Below, one piece after another: positions 1-7,563 of a stretch of 17,079 bases of DNA (position 1 is its first letter; each line of letters starts with the position of its first letter). Source of the stretch: RGIG1995 sp045126815 (GTDB lineage: Bacteria; Bacillota; Clostridia; Oscillospirales; CAG-272); the NCBI GenBank assembly GCA_045126815.1, contig JBGVPD010000046.1:1-17079 (forward strand). Direction: 5' to 3'. The position numbers were made by a program, and so were the translations under genes. The notes below the pieces were generated by a model. It had not been told where the DNA came from, did no database searches, and was given only the letters and a program-made list of their open reading frames with translations.

Positions 1-240
1 ATTGGGATAAAAGTTACTTTTCCTCTTAACTGGTAGGGGGCGACGCCTACGAGAACCCCCAAACCTTACTACGTGCGGTTCGGGGAACCCCTATCACGAC
101 GCCCCGTATTAAATACGGTTTTCGCCAATATTATTGGGATAAAAGTTACTTTTCCTCTTAACTGGTAGGGGGCGGCGCCCTCGACGTCCCGCTATTACAT
201 ACGCTTTTTACTAACAATATTGGAATAAAAATAACTTTAC
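1..240. repeat. Degenerate tandem intergenic repeat (two units and a partial third)
   Basis: About 45 bases starting ATTGGGATAAAAGTTAC recur at 1 and at 133 with almost no change, up to the GGTAGGGGGCG motif. A decayed third start (AATATTGGAATAAAAATAAC) lies near 217. Unit 1 is about 132 bases. Unit 2 is about 83 and lacks a central GC-rich block (roughly 50-95) that unit 1 carries. Each unit holds short inverted repeats, for example the 15-base palindrome CCGTATTAAATACGG at 104-118. No coding potential is seen. GTAGGGGCG-type repeats are, from memory, common between genes in Clostridia, but I cannot verify a family assignment. The left end may continue outside the window. Confidence 0.7.
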
Positions 241-345
241 TTACTTTTTATGTTACTTTCTTGCTGCGACAAGAAAGTAACCAAAGAAGTCGCCAAAGGG
301 GAGGAGGATTCCGATTTCCTCCTCCCCTTGACCCCTCCTCTTAAA
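231..345 (+). repeat. Double-hairpin intergenic element, copy 1
   Basis: Two strong hairpins lie in series. The first is a 12-bp stem, GTTACTTTCTTG (252-263) with CAAGAAAGTAAC (270-281), loop CTGCGA. The second is a perfect 13-bp purine/pyrimidine stem, 296-308 with 317-329. Between them is a conserved linker, CAAAGAAG(T/A)CGCC. Positions 252 to about 345 align without gaps to the second copy at 5820-5912 (offset 5568). No transposase or long ORF is present. Possibilities are a non-autonomous mobile hairpin element or a structured RNA; the sequence alone does not decide. Confidence 0.75.
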
Positions 346-484
346 ACGGTCTGTTTCGCTGCATCGTACATAAACATAAGATTTCTTATCTGTTTAGGTC
401 GGGTTATGCTCACCTAAGACGGAAAATACAATATCGGGGGATTGTTTGATTTTTAAAAATGGGGTAATATACTATATCATTTAA

Positions 485-588
485 AATAAACTTGTTGGGG
501 AAGGATATAAGCCTCTACCTCCGGGAAAGGTGTCAGCCGTAGGCTGACGGAGAGGGCTTTATAATTTTCAACTAAACTTATCGGGGAA
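485..588 (+). repeat. Two copies of an 18-nt motif flanking a nested hairpin
   Basis: AATAAACTTGTTGGGGAA (485-502) and ACTAAACTTATCGGGGAA (571-588) are near-identical. A third copy, ACTAAACTTGTCGGGGAA, is at 5985-6002 in the other repeat cluster. Between the first two lies a nested fold. An outer stem joins about 508-516 to 551-561 with bulges. Inside it are a small ACCT/AGGT hairpin (517-531) and a perfect 7-bp hairpin, GTCAGCC (532-538), loop GTA, GGCTGAC (542-548). Together this reads as a compact cruciform or three-way junction. No coding role is evident and the function is unknown. Confidence 0.6.
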
Positions 589-674
589 AGTATTACTTTT
601 ACAAAATAATATATGGGGAGACATATTGAATTAACGGTAATAATATAGGTGTTAGATATGTTGTAATATTATTC

Positions 675-703
675 TTTACATTAAAAATTGTTTATGTTAT
701 AAT
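675..703 (+). promoter_or_regulatory. Sigma-A-type promoter of uvrBA
   Basis: A -35 box TTTACA (675-680) is followed by a 17-base spacer and a perfect TATAAT -10 box (698-703). Transcription would start near 710, giving a leader of about 40 bases before the uvrB ATG at 750. I looked for a Gram-positive LexA/DinR-type operator (CGAAC-N4-GTTCG-like) around it and saw none, so SOS control is not supported by the sequence. Confidence 0.75.
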
Positions 704-749
704 AATAAGGATAAAAATGTATAATAAATCTAAAAAAGGGGGAGAGATT

Positions 750-2726
750 ATGGACAAATTTAAGCTTGTATCGTCGTATAAACCGACGGGGGATCAGCCT
801 GAAGCTATTGAAAAATTAGTCAACGGGATAAAAAACGGCGCAAAACAGCAGACTCTGCTCGGCGTTACCGGTTCGGGTAAGACCTTTACAATGGCTAACA
901 TAATCGCAAAAGTCAACAAGCCTACTCTTGTTTTGGCGCACAATAAAACTTTAGCGGCGCAGTTATGCTCCGAATTTCGCGAACTCTTTCCCGAAAACGC
1001 CGTTGAATTTTTCGTTTCCTATTATGATTATTACAAACCCGAAGCGTACATTCCCGGAAAAGATCTATATATAGAAAAAGACGCGCTTGTTAATGATGAA
1101 ATAGACAAGCTCCGGCACAGCGCCACTTCCTCGCTTTTTGAGAGAAACGACGTCATTATCGTATCGAGTGTATCTTGTATCTACTCGCTCGGTGATCCTG
1201 CCGAATATCAAAAAATGGTGTTAGGACTTCGTCCCGGAATGATGATTGACAGAAATAAAGTCATTTCGGCTTTGATCGATATGAACTACGACAGAAACGA
1301 TATCAATTTTGTGAGAAACAAGTTTCGTGTTCGTGGTGACGTTCTTGAGATTTTCCCTGCATCTTCGGGAGACAAGGCTATACGAGTTGAGTTTTTCGAC
1401 GATGAAATAGACCGTATTTCAGAAATAAACGTCGTAACGGGAGAATTATTACGAAAACTCAGTTACGTATCAATATTCCCCGCATCGCACTACGCTATGA
1501 CACCCGAAAAGAGAGATGCGGCTTTAGAAAATATTGAACAGGAAATGATAGAGCGTGTAAAAGAGTTTAAGGAAGACGGTAAACTCATTGAAGCGCAAAG
1601 AATAGAAGAAAGAACGAGATATGATCTTGAGATGCTTCGCGAGATCGGATTTTGTCACGGGGTTGAAAACTATTCAAGAGTATTGTCGGGCAGAGAACCG
1701 GGTTCGACACCTTACACATTACTTGATTATTTTCCCAAGAAAGATTTTCTTCTTTTTGTTGACGAGTCGCACGTTACTTTGCCTCAGGTAAGAGGAATGA
1801 GCGGAGGAGACAGGGCGAGAAAACAAAACCTTGTTGATTTCGGATTCCGTTTGCCTTCTGCGTTTGACAACCGCCCCTTGTTCTTTAATGAATTTGAAGA
1901 GAAGCTTGATAAGGTTATTTATGTTTCTGCGACACCCGCAGATTATGAAAAAGAACGGTCTGAAAACATTGTCGAACAGCTTATACGACCGACCGGTCTT
2001 GTAGATCCGATCGTTGAAGTAAGACCGATAGCAGGTCAGGTAGACGACCTTATGGGAGAAATAAGGCAGAGGACAGAAAAGGGAGAGAGAGTACTTGTTA
2101 CCACTCTTACCAAGAAAATGGCGGAGGATCTGACCGAATATCTTTCATCTAATATGATAAAGGTCAAGTATATACACCACAATGTTGAAACTATCGAAAG
2201 AATGGAGATAGTTCGCGATTTGAGAATGGGTGTATTTGACGTGTTGGTGGGTATAAACCTATTAAGAGAGGGACTTGACATACCCGAGGTGTCGCTCGTT
2301 GCAATACTTGATGCCGACAAAGAGGGCTTTTTGCGTTCGGAAACGTCTCTTATACAGACCATAGGAAGAGCGGCTAGAAACGCAAACGGTAAAGTTATAA
2401 TGTACGCCGACGAGATAACAAGGTCTATGAAGTGTGCTATTGACGAAACAGAAAAGAGAAGAAAAATACAACTTGCATACAACGAAAAGCACGGTATTGT
2501 TCCCAAAACCATTCAGAAAAAGGTATTTGACGTTATTGACATCGGTATGAAAGACGATGAAAAGGTAAAGGGCAAAGTTAAGAAGATACCGAAGAAAGAT
2601 TATGCTAAGGCTATTGAAGAACTCACCTCGGAAATGAAAGACTGCGCAAAGCGTCTTGACTTTGAGAGGGCAGCATACCTGCGTGATTTGATCATAAGTA
2701 TGCAAAAAGAAGTAAAAAAGAAGTAA
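750..2726 (+). CDS. uvrB: Excinuclease ABC subunit B (UvrB)
   Basis: UvrB is the damage-verifying helicase-like subunit of nucleotide excision repair. It is loaded onto DNA by UvrA, then recruits UvrC for incision. The 658-residue product is full length. It shows Walker A GVTGSGKT (38-45), the tyrosine-rich beta-hairpin YYDYYKPEAY (91-100) that inserts between the strands, the helicase motif DESH in a LLFVDESH context, the helicase C-terminal motif QTIGRAARN, and a C-terminal UVR domain (about 618-650, LDFERAAYLRDL) that contacts UvrA/UvrC. An in-frame ATG exists at 717, but the ATG at 750 is preferred: it follows AAGGGGGAGAG and begins the conserved FKLVSSYKPTGDQPEAI start. The gene is first in an operon with uvrA, 24 bases downstream. 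Identification is secure. Confidence 0.98.
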   Translation: MDKFKLVSSYKPTGDQPEAIEKLVNGIKNGAKQQTLLGVTGSGKTFTMANIIAKVNKPTLVLAHNKTLAAQLCSEFRELFPENAVEFFVSYYDYYKPEAYIPGKDLYIEKDALVNDEIDKLRHSATSSLFERNDVIIVSSVSCIYSLGDPAEYQKMVLGLRPGMMIDRNKVISALIDMNYDRNDINFVRNKFRVRGDVLEIFPASSGDKAIRVEFFDDEIDRISEINVVTGELLRKLSYVSIFPASHYAMTPEKRDAALENIEQEMIERVKEFKEDGKLIEAQRIEERTRYDLEMLREIGFCHGVENYSRVLSGREPGSTPYTLLDYFPKKDFLLFVDESHVTLPQVRGMSGGDRARKQNLVDFGFRLPSAFDNRPLFFNEFEEKLDKVIYVSATPADYEKERSENIVEQLIRPTGLVDPIVEVRPIAGQVDDLMGEIRQRTEKGERVLVTTLTKKMAEDLTEYLSSNMIKVKYIHHNVETIERMEIVRDLRMGVFDVLVGINLLREGLDIPEVSLVAILDADKEGFLRSETSLIQTIGRAARNANGKVIMYADEITRSMKCAIDETEKRRKIQLAYNEKHGIVPKTIQKKVFDVIDIGMKDDEKVKGKVKKIPKKDYAKAIEELTSEMKDCAKRLDFERAAYLRDLIISMQKEVKKK

Positions 2727-2750
2727 GAAAGGGCTATTATTAAGAGTAAT

Positions 2751-5576
2751 ATGTCAGAGAATAAGTTAACGGTAAAGGGTGTCAGGGTTAACAACCTGAA
2801 GAATATAGACTTAACGATACCGAGAGATAAGTTCGTTGTGTTTACGGGTTTATCGGGCTCGGGTAAATCGTCGTTGGCGTTTGATACTATATATGCCGAA
2901 GGACACAGGCGATTTGTAGAGTCTTTATCGTCCTATGCAAGAATGTTTTTAGGACAGCTCGACAAGCCTGATATTGATTCAATAGAGGGGCTTTCTCCGT
3001 CTATATCCATTGACCAAAAAACGACGTCAAAAAACCCCCGTTCCACTGTAGGAACGGTTACGGAGATATACGACTATTTAAGACTTCTTTACGCAAGAGT
3101 AGGAATACCGCACTGTCCCATTTGCGGAAAAGAGATAAGACAGCAGACTGTCGACCAGATACTTGACAGTATTTTGGAATTACCGCAGGGAACAAGGTTT
3201 ATGGTTATGTCTCCCGTTGTAAAGGCTAAAAAGGGACAGCATTCAAAAGTGTTTGATTCTGCAAGAAAAAACGGTTACGTTCGTGTCAGAGTTGATAACT
3301 ATATTTACGATCTTAGTGAAAATATTGAGCTCGAAAAGAATAAAAAGCACGATATTGATATTGTGATCGACCGACTTGTAATGCGCGAAGATATCAGAAC
3401 GAGACTCAGCGATTCTGTTGAAAATGCGCTTAACCTTTCAGGCGGGAACGTTGTTATAACTATTTTGGGAAAAGACGGACAAAAAGACGAAAATATGTCC
3501 TATTCCACAAATTATGCTTGTGAGGAGCATAATATCAGTATGGGAGAAATGTCGCCTACGCTTTTTTCGTTTAATAACCCTGCAGGTGCTTGTGAAGAGT
3601 GCGCGGGACTGGGAGAAATGAGGAGTATGTCGGTTGACAAAATAATCCCCGACAAATCTCTTACTTTGAGAAACGGAGCCGTTATGGTTAACGGTTTTAA
3701 GACGCTTGAGGAAGAATCGTGGAACGGTCCTCTTTTTGAAGCTGTCGGAAAGAAGTACGGTTTTACTCTTGATACTCCCATTAAGGATTTTTCGCCGAAG
3801 GCGTTTGAGGTCCTTATGTACGGTGACGGTGAAACTTATGAGATAAGAAGAACGTTTTCGGGACTTACGCGTTGGAACGTAGTCAAATTTGAAGGTTTGC
3901 TCAAAATGATTCAGCAGAGGTTTGATATGACGGGCGCTGATTATTACGAGCAGTTTGTTGAAAATACTTCTTGTCCGAAGTGTAACGGAAAAAGGCTGAA
4001 GGCAGAGGCTCTTTCTGTAACCGTTGGCGGAAAGAATATACACGAATTTTGTTCTATGTCTATATCGGAGGCATTGAAGTTTGTAAACGGTCTTAAGTTT
4101 ACCGATATGGAATACAGTATTGCGCGTGAAATTATAAAAGAAATAAAGTCGCGCTTGGGATTCCTTGAAAACGTAGGACTTGACTATTTAAATATGACCA
4201 GAAAAGCGGGTACGCTTTCGGGCGGCGAGGCGCAGAGAATAAGACTTGCAACCCAGATAGGCTCGTCTCTTATGGGGGTTATGTACGTCCTTGACGAACC
4301 AAGTATCGGTTTGCATCAGAGGGATAATCATAAGCTTATTGATACCTTGAAAAAGTTCAGAGATACGGGTAACAGCCTTATCGTTGTTGAACACGACGAA
4401 GAAACTATGCTTGAGTGTGACTATATTGTTGATATTGGTCCGGGAGCAGGAATACACGGCGGAACAATTGTTGCGCAAGGAACGCCCGAAGAGGTAATGA
4501 ATAATAAAGCCTCGATAACCGGTGACTATCTTTCGGGCAGAAAGAAGATAGCTGTACCCAAGACGAGAAGAAAGGGTAACGGTAACGTTATCAGAGTTGA
4601 GGGAGCTTCTGAACATAACTTAAAAAACGTTGACGTTGAGTTTCCTTTGGGTGTGTTAAACTGTGTTACGGGAGTATCCGGTTCGGGTAAATCTTCGCTT
4701 GTAAACGGTATATTATATCAGGTGTTGGCGCGTGAACTGAACAGAGCGTACACGTATCCGGGTAAATATTCGAAGATATACGGAATGGAGCATCTTGACA
4801 AGGTTATTGCGATTGACCAGAGCCCCATAGGAAGAACCCCCCGTTCCAACCCTGCGACCTATACGGGATTATTCGGAGATATAAGAGAACTGTTTGCGAA
4901 AACTCCCGATGCAAAGCAAAGAGGGTACGGCGCAGGAAGATTTTCGTTTAACCTTAAAGGCGGAAGATGTGAAGCGTGCGAGGGTGACGGTGTTAAGAAG
5001 ATAGAGATGCACTTTCTTCCCGACGTATACGTAACTTGCGACGTTTGTCACGGAAAGAGATACAACAGAGATACGCTTGAAGTTAAGTATAAAAACAAGA
5101 ACATATTTGATGTTCTTGATATGTCGGTTGAAGAGGGACTTGAGTTCTTTAACGGCATACCGAAGATCAAGAACAAGCTTCAGGTTTTGTACGACGTAGG
5201 ACTTGGTTATATCAAGATAGGTCAATCTTCAACGACGCTTTCGGGCGGTGAGGCGCAGAGGGTTAAACTTGCGACTGAACTTGCAAAGAGAAGTACGGGT
5301 AAGACTGTATATATCCTTGACGAGCCGACGACGGGACTTCATACGGCTGACGTTGACAGACTTATTACCATACTAAACAGACTTGTTGACGATGGTAACA
5401 CGGTTATTGTTATTGAGCACAATCTTGATGTGATAAAAGTAGCCGATAATATTATTGATCTAGGCCCCGAAGGCGGTGACAAAGGCGGAGAGATAATCGC
5501 CTGTGGCACACCGGAAGAGGTGGCAAAAAACAAGAAATCATATACAGGTATGTACCTGAAAAAAGTGTTAAAATAA
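2751..5576 (+). CDS. uvrA: Excinuclease ABC subunit A (UvrA)
   Basis: UvrA is the dimeric ABC-type ATPase that scans DNA for bulky lesions and delivers UvrB. The 941-residue protein has both ABC modules intact. Walker A1 is GLSGSGKS (33-40), with signature LSGGEAQR near 489 followed by the Walker B VLDEPSIGLH. Walker A2 is GVSGSGKSS near 641, with signature LSGGEAQR near 830 and ILDEPTTGLH. Zinc-binding cysteines include HCPICGKE near 120 and the C-terminal zinc module, CEAC near 740 and CDVC about 20 residues later. The ATG at 2751 has only a weak AGAG ribosome site, and the 24-base gap from uvrB suggests translation partly coupled to uvrB. The uvrB-uvrA order is the usual one in Firmicutes. 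A strong terminator follows directly. Confidence 0.98.
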   Translation: MSENKLTVKGVRVNNLKNIDLTIPRDKFVVFTGLSGSGKSSLAFDTIYAEGHRRFVESLSSYARMFLGQLDKPDIDSIEGLSPSISIDQKTTSKNPRSTVGTVTEIYDYLRLLYARVGIPHCPICGKEIRQQTVDQILDSILELPQGTRFMVMSPVVKAKKGQHSKVFDSARKNGYVRVRVDNYIYDLSENIELEKNKKHDIDIVIDRLVMREDIRTRLSDSVENALNLSGGNVVITILGKDGQKDENMSYSTNYACEEHNISMGEMSPTLFSFNNPAGACEECAGLGEMRSMSVDKIIPDKSLTLRNGAVMVNGFKTLEEESWNGPLFEAVGKKYGFTLDTPIKDFSPKAFEVLMYGDGETYEIRRTFSGLTRWNVVKFEGLLKMIQQRFDMTGADYYEQFVENTSCPKCNGKRLKAEALSVTVGGKNIHEFCSMSISEALKFVNGLKFTDMEYSIAREIIKEIKSRLGFLENVGLDYLNMTRKAGTLSGGEAQRIRLATQIGSSLMGVMYVLDEPSIGLHQRDNHKLIDTLKKFRDTGNSLIVVEHDEETMLECDYIVDIGPGAGIHGGTIVAQGTPEEVMNNKASITGDYLSGRKKIAVPKTRRKGNGNVIRVEGASEHNLKNVDVEFPLGVLNCVTGVSGSGKSSLVNGILYQVLARELNRAYTYPGKYSKIYGMEHLDKVIAIDQSPIGRTPRSNPATYTGLFGDIRELFAKTPDAKQRGYGAGRFSFNLKGGRCEACEGDGVKKIEMHFLPDVYVTCDVCHGKRYNRDTLEVKYKNKNIFDVLDMSVEEGLEFFNGIPKIKNKLQVLYDVGLGYIKIGQSSTTLSGGEAQRVKLATELAKRSTGKTVYILDEPTTGLHTADVDRLITILNRLVDDGNTVIVIEHNLDVIKVADNIIDLGPEGGDKGGEIIACGTPEEVAKNKKSYTGMYLKKVLK

Positions 5577-5577
5577 T

Positions 5578-5617
5578 TAAAAAGCCTTCTCGCAAAACAG
5601 AAGGCTTTAAATTTTTT
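5578..5617 (+). terminator. Rho-independent terminator of uvrBA
   Basis: A perfect 10-bp stem, AAAGCCTTCT (5581-5590) with AGAAGGCTTT (5599-5608), has an 8-base loop and is followed by AAATTTTTT. It begins four bases after the uvrA stop codon. Confidence 0.9.
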
Positions 5618-5639
5618 GCAAACGAACATATTTAAGCTA

Positions 5640-5777
5640 AACTTTGTTATTTTGAAGTTTTGGCTGGAGTCAAGAGGGCGCTTTTTCAAAAGCGCGTCTC
5701 TTGTAGGGGTTCGGGGACGAAGTCCCTGACAGAGTGTGCCTCTTTCAAAAAACGCGAAAGCGTTTTTTGTTTTTTCT
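5640..5777 (+). repeat. 138-nt three-hairpin element, copy 1
   Basis: This element starts 22 bases after the uvrA terminator and matches 15293-15430 over exactly the same length. Hairpin 1 pairs CAAGAG (5671-5676) with CTCTTG (5698-5703) and GCGCTTTT (5678-5685) with AAAAGCGC (5688-5695). Hairpin 2 is GGGAC (5714-5718), loop GAA, GTCCC (5722-5726). Hairpin 3 is AAAAAACGC (5747-5755), loop GAAA, GCGTTTTTT (5760-5768), followed by GTTTTTTCT. Hairpin 3 looks like an intrinsic terminator. No convincing ORF or promoter lies inside. It could be a structured small RNA, a mobile repeat, or a terminator-associated repeat; function unknown. Confidence 0.75.
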
Positions 5778-5796
5778 AAAGATATTATTTAGAAGC

Positions 5797-5912
5797 AACT
5801 TACCTTATTGACTTTTTACGTTACTTTCTTGCTTCGTCAAGAAAGTAACCAAAGAAGACGCCAAAAGGGAGAGGGGTTGCGATTCCCCCCTCCCTTTGAA
5901 CCCTACCCCCAC
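5797..5912 (+). repeat. Double-hairpin intergenic element, copy 2
   Basis: Hairpin one is GTTACTTTCTTG (5820-5831) with CAAGAAAGTAAC (5838-5849), loop CTTCGT; the stem is identical to copy 1. Hairpin two is 5864-5876 with 5885-5897, 12 of 13 pairs. Relative to copy 1, three base pairs of the second stem have changed on both sides (pairs 5866-5895, 5873-5888 and 5876-5885), and one has become a mismatch. An open frame of 86 codons (5808-6068) crosses the element, but its sequence is dictated by the hairpins and its counterpart in copy 1 is interrupted by a stop. I do not call it a gene. Confidence 0.75.
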
Positions 5913-6071
5913 AAACGCTCAAACACGCTCCGTAGACTCCGCGGTTTGGTTTGTTGCGTGGCATTATCTCGCTTTATCATTCCAACTAAACTTGTCGGGG
6001 AATATTTAGTGCAGGATAGTGGAAATGACAAGCAAATTTCGACAACATTGCCTATATTTTGTTATTAGTAA
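5913..6071. other. Gene-free spacer upstream of the LRR gene
   Basis: No gene is supported here. The only recognisable content is the third copy of the 18-nt motif (ACTAAACTTGTCGGGGAA, 5985-6002), which ties this stretch to the repeats upstream of uvrB. Confidence 0.6.
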
Positions 6072-6100
6072 TTGACTAAAAAAACATAATTTGGTATAAT
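6072..6100 (+). promoter_or_regulatory. Consensus sigma-A promoter of the LRR gene
   Basis: TTGACT (6072-6077), a 17-base spacer and TATAAT (6095-6100), with a TGG just before the -10 box (extended -10). This is close to the ideal housekeeping promoter, and the start codon is 35 bases downstream. It suggests the gene is transcribed independently and potentially strongly. Confidence 0.85.
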
Positions 6101-6135
6101 TATGTCATAAATATAGTTTCCAAAGGAGAAATACT

Positions 6136-7371
6136 ATGAAAAAAACATTATTTGTTTTATTGGCTGTATTAACAGTAATGACGGCATTGGTGTTCAGCAC
6201 GTTTTCTGCAAATGCAGAAACAGAAGGTGATTATACATACGTTGTAGAAAACGATTGTGCTATAATTTCCGAATGTGACGATTCAATTTCAGGTGATATT
6301 ACAATTCCCTCAACTCTTGGTGGATATCCTGTAACCGGCATTGGTGACAAAGCCTTTTACTACTGCAAAGGATTGACAAGTGTTGTAATTCCTGAAGGTG
6401 TAAAAACAATAGGTGAACGAGCTTTTTATTACTGTGTTTATATTACAAAAGTAACAATTCCCACCTCTGTAACAACAATAGGTCAAAGAGCTTTCTATGA
6501 GTGTCAGAGCTTAGAAAGCGTAACTCTTCCTGAAGGGTTGACAACTATAGGCACTTATGCATTTGCTTATTGTGATAAGTTGACAAGTATTGTAATTCCT
6601 AAAAGTTTAACATTTGTAGACGGTTATGCGTTTTACGGTTGTTCTATTTTGAAAAACGTGAATATATCAGATATGGCAGCGTGGTGCGCTATTGAGTTTA
6701 AGAATGCGTATTCAAATCCTGTAAACGTTTCGTGCCAATTGTATTTGAATGAAGTGCTTGTAGAAGAACTTGTAATTCCCGAGGGTGTAACAACTATACG
6801 TGAATTTGCGTTTTGCAATCTTTTAAGCTTGAAAAACGTTGTAATTTCCGAAGGTGTAACAAGTATAAACGAGAAGGCGTTTGGCTATTGTTCAAGTTTG
6901 AAAACTGTAGTAATACCTACGACTTTAAAAAGTATAGGTTATTATGCATTTACCGGTTGTAACGTATTGGAAAGTGTCTATTACGTAGGTAGCGAGGAAC
7001 AGTGGAACGAAATTGAGTTAGGTAGCGGTAGCTATGCTTTTTCCAGTGTTGACAGATACTACAACGTAACAAAATCCGGTTGGAAACAGGTTGACGGTGA
7101 TTGGTACTACTATGAAAATTACAAGCCCGTGACAGACAAGTGGATTGAAGATGATAGTGGTTCTTATTATATTGACAGTGACGGCAAAATGGTAAATGAT
7201 GATTTTGTTGAAGAAGAAAACGGTTGGCTTTACTTAGATGCTAACGGTCACCGTACAACTGAAACAAGATTTAAGAAAGTTAACGGCAATTGGTATTATC
7301 TTAAAGACGGATACGTTAAAGAAAACGGTTACATAAAATTGATCAGAATGCTTTTGTTTTCTTGGTGTTAA
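6136..7371 (+). CDS. Secreted BspA-like leucine-rich-repeat protein with cell-wall-binding repeats
   Basis: A surface protein of 411 residues. Residues 1-27 are a Sec signal peptide (KK, hydrophobic core, ANA cleavage site). Residues 55-280 carry BspA/TpLRR-type repeats (LRR_5), seen as recurring TIG..AFYYC..L..V.IPEGV units. A SDMAAWCAIEF insert (178-188) is typical of this family. From about 315 there are aromatic choline/glucan-binding-like repeats (GWKQVDGDWYYY, GSYYIDSDGKM, GWLYLDANG, NWYYLKDGY), which usually hold proteins on the cell wall. Such proteins are linked to adhesion and host or matrix contact, but the ligand here is unknown. Ribosome site AAGGAG (6123-6128) fits the ATG at 6136. 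The last 11 residues (KLIRMLLFSWC) break the repeat pattern and suggest a truncated or frameshifted C-terminus. The gene stands alone between its own promoter and terminator. Confidence 0.88.
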   Translation: MKKTLFVLLAVLTVMTALVFSTFSANAETEGDYTYVVENDCAIISECDDSISGDITIPSTLGGYPVTGIGDKAFYYCKGLTSVVIPEGVKTIGERAFYYCVYITKVTIPTSVTTIGQRAFYECQSLESVTLPEGLTTIGTYAFAYCDKLTSIVIPKSLTFVDGYAFYGCSILKNVNISDMAAWCAIEFKNAYSNPVNVSCQLYLNEVLVEELVIPEGVTTIREFAFCNLLSLKNVVISEGVTSINEKAFGYCSSLKTVVIPTTLKSIGYYAFTGCNVLESVYYVGSEEQWNEIELGSGSYAFSSVDRYYNVTKSGWKQVDGDWYYYENYKPVTDKWIEDDSGSYYIDSDGKMVNDDFVEEENGWLYLDANGHRTTETRFKKVNGNWYYLKDGYVKENGYIKLIRMLLFSWC

Positions 7372-7395
7372 CAAACAATAAGTACAAAAAATACA

Positions 7396-7429
7396 AGGTA
7401 CACTTCAAAATGGAGTGTACCTCTTTTTT
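7396..7429 (+). terminator. Rho-independent terminator of the LRR gene
   Basis: A 9-bp stem, AGGTACACT (7396-7404) with AGTGTACCT (7414-7422), extendable by two pairs, followed by CTTTTTT. Confidence 0.88.
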
Positions 7430-7516
7430 GTCTTTATTTAGCGAAAAAATGGCTGTTTTGGGGGAAGTGTAGGTAAAATATTACAATTTCATAAAATGTT
7501 AACAATAATATGTGTT

Positions 7517-7543
7517 TTAGCACTTGACATTTGAGAGTGATAG
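7517..7543 (+). promoter_or_regulatory. Second, degenerate CIRCE operator (HrcA site)
   Basis: TTAGCACTT (7517-7525), a 9-base spacer, and GAGTGATAG (7535-7543). Against the CIRCE consensus TTAGCACTC-N9-GAGTGCTAA this is 8/9 in the left arm and 7/9 in the right, with the exact spacing. It overlaps the -35 box at 7524-7529. The arms are less symmetric than in the downstream copy, so it may be a weaker HrcA site or a decayed duplicate. Confidence 0.6.
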
Positions 7544-7552
7544 TGGTAAATT
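7524..7552 (+). promoter_or_regulatory. Promoter of the hrcA-grpE-dnaK-dnaJ operon
   Basis: A perfect TTGACA -35 box (7524-7529), a 17-base spacer and TAAATT (7547-7552, 4/6 of TATAAT). The transcription start would fall near 7559, just ahead of the main CIRCE at 7564, the usual arrangement for HrcA-controlled promoters. Confidence 0.7.
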
Positions 7553-7563
7553 TTATATGGTGT

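Noticed and set aside
1..240. Possible CRISPR array
   Set aside because: Only two to three units of unequal length with related rather than unique intervening sequence, and no cas genes.
717..749. Upstream ATG extension of uvrB
   Set aside because: The ribosome site AAGGGGGAGAG lies after this ATG, and the extra 11 residues are not part of the conserved UvrB N-terminus.
5808..6068. 86-codon open frame over the second repeat cluster
   Set aside because: The frame is dictated by the hairpin element; the equivalent frame in the copy at 231-345 has no start and meets a stop after SS. No ribosome site. Predicted proteins of this type are probably repeat translation artefacts.
7338..7430. Continuation of the LRR protein in the +1 frame
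   Set aside because: The frame stays open but runs through a clear intrinsic terminator and does not resume an obvious cell-wall-binding repeat, so I report only a suspicion of a frayed end, not a frameshift.
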